Shown here piece after piece: positions 30,438 to 38,343 of a stretch of 45,732 bases of DNA. Position 1 is the first letter of the stretch. Each line of letters begins with the position of its first letter. Made by a program: the position numbers and the translations under genes. The stretch spans positions 1 through 45,732 of the forward strand of contig CALALX010000020.1 in NCBI GenBank assembly GCA_937925635.1, read 5' to 3'. Origin of the DNA: an uncultured Caulobacter sp. (GTDB taxonomy: Bacteria > Pseudomonadota > Alphaproteobacteria > Caulobacterales > Caulobacteraceae). The notes under the pieces are model-generated. The model had not been told where the DNA came from. It did no database searches and saw nothing but the letters and a program-made list of their open reading frames with translations.

Positions 30438-30899
30438 ATGGACTGGCTCAACGACGTCTACTTCACCCACCCCTTCTGGATCTGGGTGGCCATCGCCGCC
30501 GTGTTCCTCGTCATAGAGGTCTCGACGGGAACGGGCTGGCTGCTCTGGGCGGCGGCCTCGGCGGGCGTGCTGGCGATCCTGACGGTGATCCCGGGCGTGC
30601 CGGACGCCGCGGCGATCCACCTGGCGATCTGGGCGGCGCTGACGATCGTCTCGACACTGACGGCCCGACGCTATCTGCCGGCGAACGTCTCCGGCGGCGG
30701 CCCCGACATCAACGACAACATCGGCCGCCTGGTCGGCAAGGTCGGGATGGCCAATTCGCCCTTCCACAACGGCCAGGGCCGCGTGTTCATCGACGGCAAG
30801 GAATGGGCCGCCGTGGCGGAGGGGGCGGACCCCCTGCTTGAGCAACGTGTCGAGGTGCTCGCGGCGGAAGGATCCGTTCTCCGCGTGAAGGCCTCCTAG
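30438..30899 (+). CDS. NfeD-family membrane protein
   Basis: 153 residues. Membrane helices at roughly residues 12-32 and 38-70 are followed by a C-terminal OB-fold (NIGRLVGKVGMANSPFHNGQGRVFIDGKEWAAVAEG). The SPFH-NfeD gene pair is conserved across bacteria and the proteins work as a complex. The stop codon TAG shares CTAG (30896-30899) with the converging MarR gene. Confidence 0.92.
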   Translation: MDWLNDVYFTHPFWIWVAIAAVFLVIEVSTGTGWLLWAAASAGVLAILTVIPGVPDAAAIHLAIWAALTIVSTLTARRYLPANVSGGGPDINDNIGRLVGKVGMANSPFHNGQGRVFIDGKEWAAVAEGADPLLEQRVEVLAAEGSVLRVKAS

Positions 30900-31348
30900 C
30901 GGTTCTCGTCGAACCAGACCCGCAGGGCCCGCAGGAAGGGCAGGGCGGACCGGAACTCGTCGTCGGTGAAGGCGGAACGCATCGCCTCCAGATGCGGCCG
31001 CATGCCCTTGATCGCCTCGCCGTAGGCGGCGGCGCCGGCGGCGGTGAGGCTCACCCACTTGCGGCGTCCGTCGGCCGGATCCGGGCGGATGGCGACCCAG
31101 CCCGCGGCTTCGGCGCGTTGCAGGGTATGGGTCATGGCGCTCTTGCCGACCTGGAAGGCCGAGGCTAGCTGGGCCGGGCTCTCCTCGCCGCCGCGTCGCA
31201 TGAAGTGGCTGAGCAGCGCGAACTGCGCCGAGGGCAGGCCGCTGATCTTCTCGAGCTTGGCGTTCGACAGCTGGCTGATGATGCTGATCTCGGTCATCGC
31301 CTGGACGTCGGCGCGGTCGCGGGCGAGACGGGGATTGTCAGGAGTCAT
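30896..31348 (-). CDS. MarR-family transcriptional regulator
   Basis: 150 residues from ATG at 31348. Winged HTH segments SPAQLASAFQVGKSAMTHTLQRAEAAGWVAIRPDPADGRRKWVSLTAAG are typical MarR, with the DPADGRRK wing. Helices at both ends form the dimer interface. It lies 2 bp after the nitroreductase gene in the same operon, so the operon is probably autoregulated through the boxes at 32543-32588. One candidate signal is an electrophile or nitro-compound. Confidence 0.9.
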   Translation of the reverse strand: MTPDNPRLARDRADVQAMTEISIISQLSNAKLEKISGLPSAQFALLSHFMRRGGEESPAQLASAFQVGKSAMTHTLQRAEAAGWVAIRPDPADGRRKWVSLTAAGAAAYGEAIKGMRPHLEAMRSAFTDDEFRSALPFLRALRVWFDENR

Positions 31349-31350
31349 CG

Positions 31351-32532
31351 TCAGGCCTTCAGGATCTGGGCGTCGAGGCCGCGGCGGGGCGCGGGCGGGA
31401 TGTCGCCCTTGGGGTAGCCGATGCGGGCCAGCATCTGGATGCGGCACCGCCCGCCGGTGATCTCCTTGTGGAGCGCCTCGAACACCGGTTTCTGGGTCGC
31501 GTACTCCTGCAGGCCCTGGCTCCAGGGGTGCATGGCGAGGCCCATGCGCGTGGCCTGGAGGTTGGCGCGGGCGTAGGCGCGTCCGGCCTCGATCTCGTCG
31601 ACCCGCCGCGTCTCCTCGGTGACGATCCAGACGAAGCCCTGGGCCGTGTCGGCCGCCGCCTTCAGGAACTTCAGCGACTCCTTGAAGGCCGTCGTGCCGG
31701 GCGTGGCCATCTTCTCCTTGGTCAGGAGGCCAACGGCGTTCATGGCGGCCATCATCGGCTGGTCGAGCGAGATGCCCCACGGATGCCGGGCGACGTCATC
31801 CGCGCCGATGAAGGTGCGCTCGACGCTTTCGCGGTGGGCCGCTGGGGTTGTCGCCTCGATCTCGGCGCCCTGGAAGACCAGCGACCGCAGGCGATCGACC
31901 TGCTGCGGATCAACGGTTCCGCCCCCGATCGCGTAGGGCAGCCTCGACGCTTCCTCGCGCGTGACCGTCCCCGGGGGAGGAACCAGAGACGTCCCGTGCC
32001 GGGCAATCAGATCGAACGTCTCAGGGCTCACCGGTCGATCCGTGTACGGAGTCCTGTCGGTGCGGCGCTTCAGGATGGCCTGGAACGGCGACGACGATCG
32101 GGGTGCGGCGCCCGCCAGTCGCAGGCGGAAGAGCGGCCGGTCATCGAGCAGCGGCGCCGCCTCGCCATCGGGGAAGAGCTCGACTTCCGCCGTCCGCCCA
32201 TAGGCCGCCAGCGCCTGGACCAGCAGTTCCAGGAACGCCCCGCAGCCGATGGTGATCTGCCGGTTGAACGGGTCGGTCACCGGCAGCAGCCGAGTGCGGT
32301 CGATGTAGAGAGTGACCTGGTCGGCGATCGTCAGGTCGACCCGCCAGGGCTGCATATTGTGCGGGTTCGGCGCCAGGATGGCCCAGGACAGCGCCTTGCG
32401 GCGGATATCGGTCTCATCCGCGCCAGGATTGTTCCATGCTGAACGAGGGTCGTCGCCCGTCGGGGCGCAGGACGCCGTCGCCGCCATCACCACCCCGCCG
32501 CCGACCAGCCGAATGAACGCTCTACGGTCCAT
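31351..32532 (-). CDS. Tat-exported nitroreductase-family protein
   Basis: 393 residues from ATG at 32532. The N-terminus DRRAFIRLVGGGVVMAATASC combines a twin-arginine motif with a lipobox Cys. The FMN-binding fold has SWAILAPNPHNMQPWRVDL at the start and later MHPWSQGLQEYATQKPVF. This is the Acg-like, flavin-sequestering or nitroreductase-like branch, at about 390 aa longer than classic nitroreductases. It probably works in or facing the periplasm. It is co-transcribed with marR, and its promoter carries twin palindromic boxes. Confidence 0.88.
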   Translation of the reverse strand: MDRRAFIRLVGGGVVMAATASCAPTGDDPRSAWNNPGADETDIRRKALSWAILAPNPHNMQPWRVDLTIADQVTLYIDRTRLLPVTDPFNRQITIGCGAFLELLVQALAAYGRTAEVELFPDGEAAPLLDDRPLFRLRLAGAAPRSSSPFQAILKRRTDRTPYTDRPVSPETFDLIARHGTSLVPPPGTVTREEASRLPYAIGGGTVDPQQVDRLRSLVFQGAEIEATTPAAHRESVERTFIGADDVARHPWGISLDQPMMAAMNAVGLLTKEKMATPGTTAFKESLKFLKAAADTAQGFVWIVTEETRRVDEIEAGRAYARANLQATRMGLAMHPWSQGLQEYATQKPVFEALHKEITGGRCRIQMLARIGYPKGDIPPAPRRGLDAQILKA

Positions 32533-32542
32533 GTCAGGTCTC

Positions 32543-32588
32543 ACTGGTTCAAGATTGAACTAATATGGTAGTTCTATATTGAACCAGT
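32543..32588 (-). promoter_or_regulatory. Twin MarR-type boxes at the nitroreductase-marR promoter
   Basis: Two 14-bp boxes, GTTCAAGATTGAAC (32547-32560) and GTTCTATATTGAAC (32571-32584), match at 12 of 14 positions, with start-to-start spacing of 24 bp. The outer decamers ACTGGTTCAA (32543-32552) and TTGAACCAGT (32579-32588) are a perfect inverted repeat. On the minus strand a TTGACT -35 (32585-32590) and a CATATT -10 with an 18-base spacer overlap the boxes, so binding would block transcription. Confidence 0.75.
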
Positions 32589-32604
32589 CAAGCGGTTTCG
32601 GATG

Positions 32605-33051
32605 TCAGAGTTCGCCGAGTTCCTGCAGCATGCCCTTGCGGGCGAGTTCGTCGGCCAGTTCGTTGAGCGCGTGGCCGGCGTGACCCTTCACCCACCGCCA
32701 ATCGACCTGGTGCCGGGATCGGGCGGCGTCGAGGCGCTTCCAGAGGTCCTCGTTCTTGACCGGGCTCTTGTCGGCCGTCTTCCAGCCCCGCGCCTTCCAG
32801 CCGTGGATCCACTGGGTGACGCCGTTCTTCACATACTGGCTGTCGGTGTGCAGCTCGACCTTGCAGGGCTTCTTCAGCGCCTCCAGGGCCTGGATGGCGG
32901 CCATCAGTTCCATGCGGTTGTTGGTGGTCGCCAGGTCGCCGCCGTGCATCTCCTTGCGGTGGCCGCCGGACAGCAGCACAGCGCCCCAACCGCCAGGCCC
33001 CGGATTCCCGCGGCAGGCGCCGTCGGTATAGATCAGCACGCTCGGCGTCAT
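32605..33051 (-). CDS. rnhA: Ribonuclease HI
   Basis: 148 residues. Active-site Asp is in LIYTDGACRGNPGPGGWGAVL, Glu in NNRMELMAAIQALE, Asp in ELHTDSQYVKNGV, and the last Asp in NELADELARKGM. The handle region WIHGWKARGWKTADKSPVKN is intact, as in E. coli RNase HI. The enzyme removes RNA from RNA-DNA hybrids. Its ATG overlaps the thrB stop as ATGA (33048-33051), so it is coupled to thrB. Confidence 0.96.
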   Translation of the reverse strand: MTPSVLIYTDGACRGNPGPGGWGAVLLSGGHRKEMHGGDLATTNNRMELMAAIQALEALKKPCKVELHTDSQYVKNGVTQWIHGWKARGWKTADKSPVKNEDLWKRLDAARSRHQVDWRWVKGHAGHALNELADELARKGMLQELGEL

Positions 33052-34004
33052 GCGTCGGCCAGCAGGGCCAGGCCGGCGCGGTGGACGGCCAGCTTGCGCT
33101 CGTACTCCAGCGGGTCCTTGGGCCGCACCAGCGCGCCGGCGGGGGTGGACCCCCAATCGTTGAGACGAGTCAGGAAGAACCGCATCGCCGCGCCATGGGC
33201 CAGCACCGGCAGGGCGGCGCGCTCGGCCGGCGTCAGCGGCCGGCGCGTCTCGTAGCCGCCGATCATCGCCCGCCCGGCGGTCAGGTTGAACGAGCCGTCC
33301 GCCTCGAAGCACCAGGCGTTCAACGCTACCGCCAGGTCGTAGGCGTAGGCGTCGTCGCAGGCGAAATAGAAGTCGATCGCCGCTGCGAACGTCCCGTCGC
33401 GAAAGAAGACGTTGTCGGGAAAGAAGTCGGCGTGGATGGTGCCGACCGGCAGATCCTTCGGCCAGGCCGCCGCGAGATGGTCGAGGTCGCCGCGGAGGGT
33501 CGCCGCCAGACCGGGCTTGAGGTCCTCCGCCGCCTGGCCGAGGCTGGCGAACAGCGGCGCCCAGGCCGCCTGGCCCAGATCGTTGGCGCGGCGTCCCGGA
33601 TAGCCCTGGCCGGCCAGGTGCAGCCGGGCCAGTCCCTCGCCCGCCTGGCGGCAATGGGCGGCGGTCGGCCGGCGCACGGACATGCCGGGCAGGAACTCGA
33701 CCATCGCCGCCGGCTTGCCGCGCACGCTTTTGAGCACCCGGCCCTGGCGGTCAGCGACCGGTCGCGCGCTCGGGAAGCCGTGGTCGGCCAGCCAGGTCAG
33801 CAGGTTCAGGAAGTAGGGCAGCTCTTCTGCTTTCACCCGCCGCTCATAGAGGGTGAGGATGAAACGGCCGCGCTCGGTCTCCAGCAGGAAGTTGGAGTTC
33901 TCGACCCCCTCGGCGATGCCCTTGAAGGCCACGGCCCGCCCGACGTCGAAGTCCGCCAGCAGGGCGTCGAGTTCCTCGTCGGTGATGTCGGTGTAGACGG
34001 CCAT
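33048..34004 (-). CDS. thrB: Homoserine kinase, APH-fold type
   Basis: 318 residues. The nucleotide loop is EGVENSNFLLETERGRFILTLYERRVKAEELPYF, the catalytic loop VGTIHADFFPDNVFFRDG (Asp and Asn), and the metal Asp is in AAAIDFYFACDDAYAYDLAVALNAW. This matches the ThrB2 group of alphaproteobacteria, which phosphorylates homoserine for threonine synthesis. A perfect hairpin (34081-34111) lies upstream between this gene and the SDR. Confidence 0.93.
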   Translation of the reverse strand: MAVYTDITDEELDALLADFDVGRAVAFKGIAEGVENSNFLLETERGRFILTLYERRVKAEELPYFLNLLTWLADHGFPSARPVADRQGRVLKSVRGKPAAMVEFLPGMSVRRPTAAHCRQAGEGLARLHLAGQGYPGRRANDLGQAAWAPLFASLGQAAEDLKPGLAATLRGDLDHLAAAWPKDLPVGTIHADFFPDNVFFRDGTFAAAIDFYFACDDAYAYDLAVALNAWCFEADGSFNLTAGRAMIGGYETRRPLTPAERAALPVLAHGAAMRFFLTRLNDWGSTPAGALVRPKDPLEYERKLAVHRAGLALLADA

Positions 34005-34080
34005 GGGGTGGGGATGCGGGACGGCGGGCCGGCGGTCAAGTTGGGGCGGCGCGCCTGTGCGCCTTATTCGTCACAGGGAC

Positions 34081-34111
34081 CCTGGCGCGGGCCGGTGAAG
34101 CCCGCGCCAGG
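34081..34111 (-). terminator. Perfect 12-bp hairpin after the SDR gene
   Basis: CCTGGCGCGGGC (34081-34092) pairs exactly with GCCCGCGCCAGG (34100-34111) around a 7-base loop. It lies in the gap between the SDR stop (34144) and the thrB start (34004). No U-tract is evident, so termination may be rho-assisted. Confidence 0.65.
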
Positions 34112-34143
34112 CTGATCCCCATGCCAGGCGTCGCGCCCCGCGC

Positions 34144-34923
34144 CTAGATCGTCGCGCCGCCGTCCACGACCACCGCTTGGCCGGTCATGAAGGTGCCGGC
34201 CGCCGAGGCCAGGAACACGGCCGCGCCGGCGATCTCGTCCGGCTCGCCGATGCGGCGCAGCGGCACGGTCTCGGTCGAGCGCTTCAGCGTCTCGGGATTG
34301 TCCCACAGGGCCTTGGCGAAGTCGGTCTTGATCAGGCCGGGCGCGATGCAGTTCACGCGGATGCCGTGCTTGCCGTACTCGTGGGCTAGGTTGCGGGCCA
34401 GCTGGAAGTCGGCCGCCTTGGAGATGTTGTAGGCGCCGATGATGGGCGAGCCGCGCAGGCCGCCGATCGAGCTGACGATGATGACCGCGCCATCCTTCCG
34501 CTCGATCATCTCCGGGACCACCATGTTGATGAGCCAGTGGTTGGAGACGATGTTGTTGTCGAGGATCTTGCGGAACTGGTCGTCGGCGATGCCGGCCATC
34601 GGGCCGTAGTAGGGGTTGGAGGCGGCGTTGCAGACGACGATGTCGATCTTGCCGAACGCCTTGCGGGTCTCGTCGACCACGCGCTGAAGGTCTTCCTTCG
34701 AGGAGATGTTGGCTGGGACGGCGATCGCCGTGCCCTCGCCCTCGGCGGCGTTGATGGCGGCGGCTACCTCCTCGCAGGGGCCGGCCTTGCGGGAGGAGAT
34801 CACCACCTTGGCGCCATGCTGGGCCATGCGCTCGGCGATGGCCTTGCCGATGCCGCGCGAGCTGCCGGTGATGATCGCGACCTTGCCGGTCAGATCGAAG
34901 AGGGTTCCTTGAGCAGCCGACAT
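34144..34923 (-). CDS. SDR-family oxidoreductase
   Basis: 259 residues, standard classical SDR. NAD(P) motif ITGSSRGIGKAIAERM at the start, VCNAASNPYYGPM in the centre, and catalytic YNISKAADFQLARNLA (Tyr-x3-Lys). The end IAGAAVFLASAAGTFMTGQAVVVDGG is the family C-terminus. It may be a 3-oxoacyl reductase or 3-hydroxyacyl-CoA dehydrogenase-type enzyme; the substrate is not fixed by sequence. GGGAGG precedes the ATG, and an inverted repeat at 34937-34950 lies just upstream. Confidence 0.9.
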   Translation of the reverse strand: MSAAQGTLFDLTGKVAIITGSSRGIGKAIAERMAQHGAKVVISSRKAGPCEEVAAAINAAEGEGTAIAVPANISSKEDLQRVVDETRKAFGKIDIVVCNAASNPYYGPMAGIADDQFRKILDNNIVSNHWLINMVVPEMIERKDGAVIIVSSIGGLRGSPIIGAYNISKAADFQLARNLAHEYGKHGIRVNCIAPGLIKTDFAKALWDNPETLKRSTETVPLRRIGEPDEIAGAAVFLASAAGTFMTGQAVVVDGGATI

Positions 34924-34936
34924 GCGCGCCTCCCTT

Positions 34937-34950
34937 TAAACGCTTGTTTG
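34937..34950 (-). promoter_or_regulatory. Possible TetR/PsrA-type operator
   Basis: The minus strand reads CAAACAAGCGTTTA, an inverted repeat of five bases on each side (CAAAC and GTTTA) around four bases. It resembles the CAAAC-N(2-4)-GTTTG motif bound by PsrA-type fatty-acid-responsive TetR regulators. It sits 13 bp upstream of the SDR start. No tetR gene is adjacent, so the regulator would act in trans. Confidence 0.4.
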
Positions 34951-34985
34951 ATTGGCGCGCACCGTGACGTCAGGGCGACGTGGCG

Positions 34986-36128
34986 TCAAGCCAGCGCCTT
35001 GCCGATCTCGAGCAGCGGGCGGCGCTGCACCTCCGGGATCGTCCCGTCCGCCATCGGCCCGACGTTGATCAGCAGGTTGCCGCCGCCGGCCGCGACCTCG
35101 CGGTAGAAGTCCAGCAGCTGAGGGCCGGTCATGTAGTCGTCGGTCGCCTCGGCGGCGTTGTAGCCGAAGGCGAGGCCCAGGCCGCGGGTCGACTCCCACT
35201 TGCCCTTGCCGACCATGTGGTCGCCGCTGGTGTACTCGACCGTGCGGAAGTCGCAGTGCGGCGGGGTCGAGGTGCTGCCGCCATGGACGCCGACCTGCGC
35301 GATACGCGCCTTCACCATGGCGTTGAAGGACGCGCAGGCGGCGGGGTCGCGCAGGCTCTCGAACAGCGGCTTCGACGCCATCCAGCGGTCGTTGATCACT
35401 CCGTTCGGGACGACGTCGTAGTAGTGGGCGAACAGGCCGGGCAGGTCCTCGACGTTCGGCCAGGCGATGTCGTTCCACAGCACCGAAGGGCGGTAGCGGT
35501 CGATCAGCTCGCGGCATTGGGCCAGGGCGTAGGCGCTGTAGTCCGGCTCGGTCGGCACGCAGGCGAACATCTCGCCCATGTTGCGGATCAGGCTGGGCCG
35601 GAACGTCCAGTCGAGGCCGCCGGAATAGTAGAGCCCATAGCGCATGCCCCGGGCGCGGACGGCCTCGCCGAGCTCGCCGACGAAGTCCCGCTTCGAATGC
35701 CACCCCGGCCGGTGCGGGTTCGGAACATCCGTCGGCCACAGGCAGTAGCCGTCGTGGTGCTTGGTGACGAAGACGACGTACTTCGCGCCCGCCTTCTGGA
35801 ACAGGTCGGCCCAGGCGTCGGCGTCGAAGGCGCGGGCCGCGTCCTCGAACGGCGCGCGGAAGCTTTCGTAGGGCCGGCCGTCCCAGGTCTCGCGATGGTG
35901 CGCCGAGGTCGGGCTGGTCGGGTCGCGCAGGGCGTTGTCGTACCACTCGGCGTAGGGGCCGAGCACGAAGGCGTTGTCGTAGTCGGTCTCGAACAGCGAG
36001 GAGATCGACCGGCCCGCCGGCGCGAAGGCGGGAATGGCGAACATCCCCCAGTGGATGAAGATCCCCAGCTGCGGCTCGGCGTACCACTCGGGCACGGGAC
36101 GTCCGGCGAAGGCGCTGAAGTCGGCCAT
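34986..36128 (-). CDS. GH29 alpha-L-fucosidase
   Basis: 380 residues from ATG at 36128 (GGGGGGAA upstream). The N-terminus PEWYAEPQLGIFIHWGMFAIPAFAP is the GH29 signature. VTKHHDGYCLWPTDVPN and GLYYSGGLDWTF line the active site. The likely nucleophile Asp is in SVLWNDIAWPN near residue 217. GNLLINVGPMADG is also typical. It removes alpha-L-fucose from glycans by a retaining mechanism. No signal peptide is visible and no sugar transporter or fucose pathway gene is beside it, so it probably acts on imported oligosaccharides or as a remnant of a larger locus. Confidence 0.9.
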   Translation of the reverse strand: MADFSAFAGRPVPEWYAEPQLGIFIHWGMFAIPAFAPAGRSISSLFETDYDNAFVLGPYAEWYDNALRDPTSPTSAHHRETWDGRPYESFRAPFEDAARAFDADAWADLFQKAGAKYVVFVTKHHDGYCLWPTDVPNPHRPGWHSKRDFVGELGEAVRARGMRYGLYYSGGLDWTFRPSLIRNMGEMFACVPTEPDYSAYALAQCRELIDRYRPSVLWNDIAWPNVEDLPGLFAHYYDVVPNGVINDRWMASKPLFESLRDPAACASFNAMVKARIAQVGVHGGSTSTPPHCDFRTVEYTSGDHMVGKGKWESTRGLGLAFGYNAAEATDDYMTGPQLLDFYREVAAGGGNLLINVGPMADGTIPEVQRRPLLEIGKALA

Positions 36129-36193
36129 GTGTTCCCCCCGGAACAATCTGTTTCCCGGAGGCTCTCGCGGCCTCCCCTAGGGAAGGCAACAGC

Positions 36194-36952
36194 CTAGGCG
36201 CACTTGGGCCAGCCGCCCATGTCGAGATGGAAGTGGTCCCTGTGCTCGGCGTTGTAGTCGGGGCTCAGCGTGGTCAGGAACACCTGGCAGGCGCCGTCGC
36301 GAACCTTGTGCAGAAAGGCGCCCTTGGGACCCTTGTCGTTCCAGTCGCGCGCCACAGAGATCTCCGTGCCGTCGGCCAGTCGGAAGGCGGCGACGTCGAT
36401 GGCGTTGGCGCCGGCGTGTTCGCTGACCGGGCCTTCCTGGCGATCGTAGATCCGGCGACAGGCGTAGCTGCCGAAATGATCGATGCGCACCACCGCCTGG
36501 CCCAGCGTGTCGAAGGCGGCCGTCTGCACCACCTGGCGTTCCCAGATGCTGAGCGCCAGGGCCTCCTTGCAGGTCATCGCCGCGTCGCGCGGGGAGAGCG
36601 GCGCGAGCCCGGCCTCGAGCTTCACCGCATCGGCGACGTGGCAGAAGCCGCTGTCGACCTTCGGCGCCTCGACATACTCCACGCCGCCCGCGGCCAGCAC
36701 CTTGCGGCAGGCGTCCGGGTCCTCGCCCGTGCGGGCGGCCTTCAGCTTGGTCGCCATGCCCACAGGATCGACCAGCGCGAGCGGCTTCCACGGCAGATGT
36801 TCGCGCGGCGTGGCCCGGTTGGCCGTGAAGGTGACGACGCCGACGATGCCCCACAGCAGCACGAAGCCGATCACCCGCGCGGTCATCGTCTGCCGGCGGG
36901 CGTGCCGCTGGATGTGCGGCTTGTCGGGATGTGGAACGCGGTAGGCGGCCAT
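36194..36952 (-). CDS. Extensin-like domain protein
   Basis: 252 residues. A basic N-terminus leads to one membrane helix (VIGFVLLWGIVGVVTF) near residues 26-42, then a periplasmic extensin-like C-terminal domain (PF06904). Family signature segments are ALAPLSPRDAAMTCKEALAL, SEHAGANAIDVAAFRLADG and YNAEHRDHFHLDMGGWPKC, with His and Asp that could bind metal as in D,D-peptidase-like folds. It is probably cell-wall-associated. In-frame Met at residue 23 is an alternative start. Confidence 0.88.
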   Translation of the reverse strand: MAAYRVPHPDKPHIQRHARRQTMTARVIGFVLLWGIVGVVTFTANRATPREHLPWKPLALVDPVGMATKLKAARTGEDPDACRKVLAAGGVEYVEAPKVDSGFCHVADAVKLEAGLAPLSPRDAAMTCKEALALSIWERQVVQTAAFDTLGQAVVRIDHFGSYACRRIYDRQEGPVSEHAGANAIDVAAFRLADGTEISVARDWNDKGPKGAFLHKVRDGACQVFLTTLSPDYNAEHRDHFHLDMGGWPKCA

Positions 36953-37041
36953 GGTCTTCGTCGCGCAACCTGTCGCGGGGCTGCGTCAGGAAGATGACGG
37001 CCGTTAACCACTCCGGGCGAGCGCTGTCACGCTCGGAGCGG

Positions 37042-37593
37042 CTAGCGGTTCAGGGATTCGACGATCTTTCCGCCCGCCGGCGGATCGATGTCGGTCCGGG
37101 TCGTCTCGGTGAGCCGCGCCATGGTCATGTAGAAGCCGCAGGTCAGGATGATCTCGACGATCTCCTTGGGGCTGAAGTGCTTCTGCGCTTCGGCCAGGCT
37201 TTCCTCGCTGGCCTTGACGTCCTCGATCACTTCCTTCGCGAAGGCGACCAGGGCCTTTTCCTTGGCGTTGAAGGCCGGATCGTCGAAGCGGCGGGCGGCC
37301 AGGGCGTCGATCTGGGCCTGGGTGTTGCCGCAGGCCAGGCCGATCGGTACGTGCTGGTTCCACTCGTACTCGCCGCCCTCGAGCTCGGCGACCAGCAGGA
37401 TGACCAGCTCGCGCAGGTCGGCGCCCAGCTGCTGCTTGCTGAGGATCGCGCCGCCGAACCGCAGGGCCGGCTCCATCAGGGTGTCGGCGTTGGCCAGCAT
37501 GCGGAAGATGTTCAGCTTGGCGGTCAGCTTGCCCCAGTAGTCCTTCGCCTTGGGCGGCAGGGCGTCGATGTCGGCGAAGGGGACGAGGGCCAT
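37042..37593 (-). CDS. Carboxymuconolactone decarboxylase-family protein
   Basis: 183 residues, all-helical AhpD-like fold. Segments LRELVILLVAELEGGEYEWNQHVPIGLA (with Glu, Trp and His of the CMD active-site face) and SPKEIVEIILTCGFYMTMARL are characteristic. The CxxC of AhpD peroxidases is absent, so it is closer to the decarboxylase-like branch. The ATG follows the HepT stop directly (TGAATG), so it is the third gene of the mntA-hepT transcript, an unusual neighbour for a toxin-antitoxin pair. Confidence 0.88.
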   Translation of the reverse strand: MALVPFADIDALPPKAKDYWGKLTAKLNIFRMLANADTLMEPALRFGGAILSKQQLGADLRELVILLVAELEGGEYEWNQHVPIGLACGNTQAQIDALAARRFDDPAFNAKEKALVAFAKEVIEDVKASEESLAEAQKHFSPKEIVEIILTCGFYMTMARLTETTRTDIDPPAGGKIVESLNR

Positions 37594-37950
37594 TCAGGAT
37601 TCTCCGAGCTTGGTCAGCATTCTCTTGGTCGCCGCATCGAGGTCGTCGAGCTGCGTCGTGACGATGGTCCAGATCACGTCGGGATCCAGTTCCGGGTAAC
37701 CGTGGGCGACGAGATTTCGGCTGCCGACGATCTGCCGCCACGGCGTCTCGGGTTCCCCGGCCTTCAGTTCGGGCGGCAAATGGACGACAGATTCGCCGAT
37801 GACGACGATATTCATCGCGACCGCGTCAAAGCTGGTCGAACCATTCAGGAAGTCGGGCTTCTCCACCCCCCGGACGTGGCGCCGGATGCGAGCAGTCGCC
37901 TCCAGCATGTCCTGAAGGCGCATGCGGGCGTCGCGGGCCACCTTAGGCAT
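37594..37950 (-). CDS. HepT-like toxin (HEPN ribonuclease, DUF86)
   Basis: 118 residues from ATG at 37950 (a GTG at 37962 is also possible). The HEPN active-site motif R-x4-H-x-Y is RNLVAHGY at residues 78-85. The helical bundle MNIVVIGESVVHLPPEL matches HepT. HepT proteins are mRNA- or tRNA-cleaving toxins; the partner MntA AMPylates the motif Tyr to inactivate them. It overlaps the end of the MntA gene and abuts the CMD gene on the other side. Confidence 0.88.
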   Translation of the reverse strand: MPKVARDARMRLQDMLEATARIRRHVRGVEKPDFLNGSTSFDAVAMNIVVIGESVVHLPPELKAGEPETPWRQIVGSRNLVAHGYPELDPDVIWTIVTTQLDDLDAATKRMLTKLGES

Positions 37951-38233
37951 AGACGACTTCACCCAGCACTCGGTCTCGCATCAGGCGCTTAAGCGACTTC
38001 GCCGTGACAACGTCCACCGGTCGCTTGAGCAAGGCCGCGAGGTCGTCCGAAAGGCCGAAGAACTCCCAGCCAGGGACCCGGGCCGGATCAAACTCCACCA
38101 GAACATCCACATCGCTGTCGGGGCCGGCTTCTCCGCGCGCCACCGAGCCGAAGACGCCGATGCGCGCGACGCCGTAGCGGTCGAGCAACGGCTTGGCCGC
38201 GCGCAGGGTCTGAAGGGCTTCTTCCAGCGTCAT
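37943..38233 (-). CDS. MntA-like nucleotidyltransferase antitoxin
   Basis: 96 residues from ATG at 38233. The nucleotidyltransferase motif GSx10DxD is present: Gly29-Ser30 in GVFGSVARGEAG and Asp41/Asp43 in DSDVDVLVEFD. In the type VII system MntA transfers AMP to the HepT active-site Tyr. It overlaps hepT by 8 bp or more. A clear start or promoter is not obvious in the upstream sequence, and the adjacent MFS gene is divergent. Confidence 0.88.
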   Translation of the reverse strand: MTLEEALQTLRAAKPLLDRYGVARIGVFGSVARGEAGPDSDVDVLVEFDPARVPGWEFFGLSDDLAALLKRPVDVVTAKSLKRLMRDRVLGEVVYA

Positions 38234-38343
38234 GGCCGGATCGTACCACAAGGCGCTCGCCGGCGCCGCACGCCCAAAAGCCCCATTATTTTAGGGACAT
38301 AGCGCCCTTGCCCCACGCCCCGTCCGCGTCCAGTTAAGGCGCG

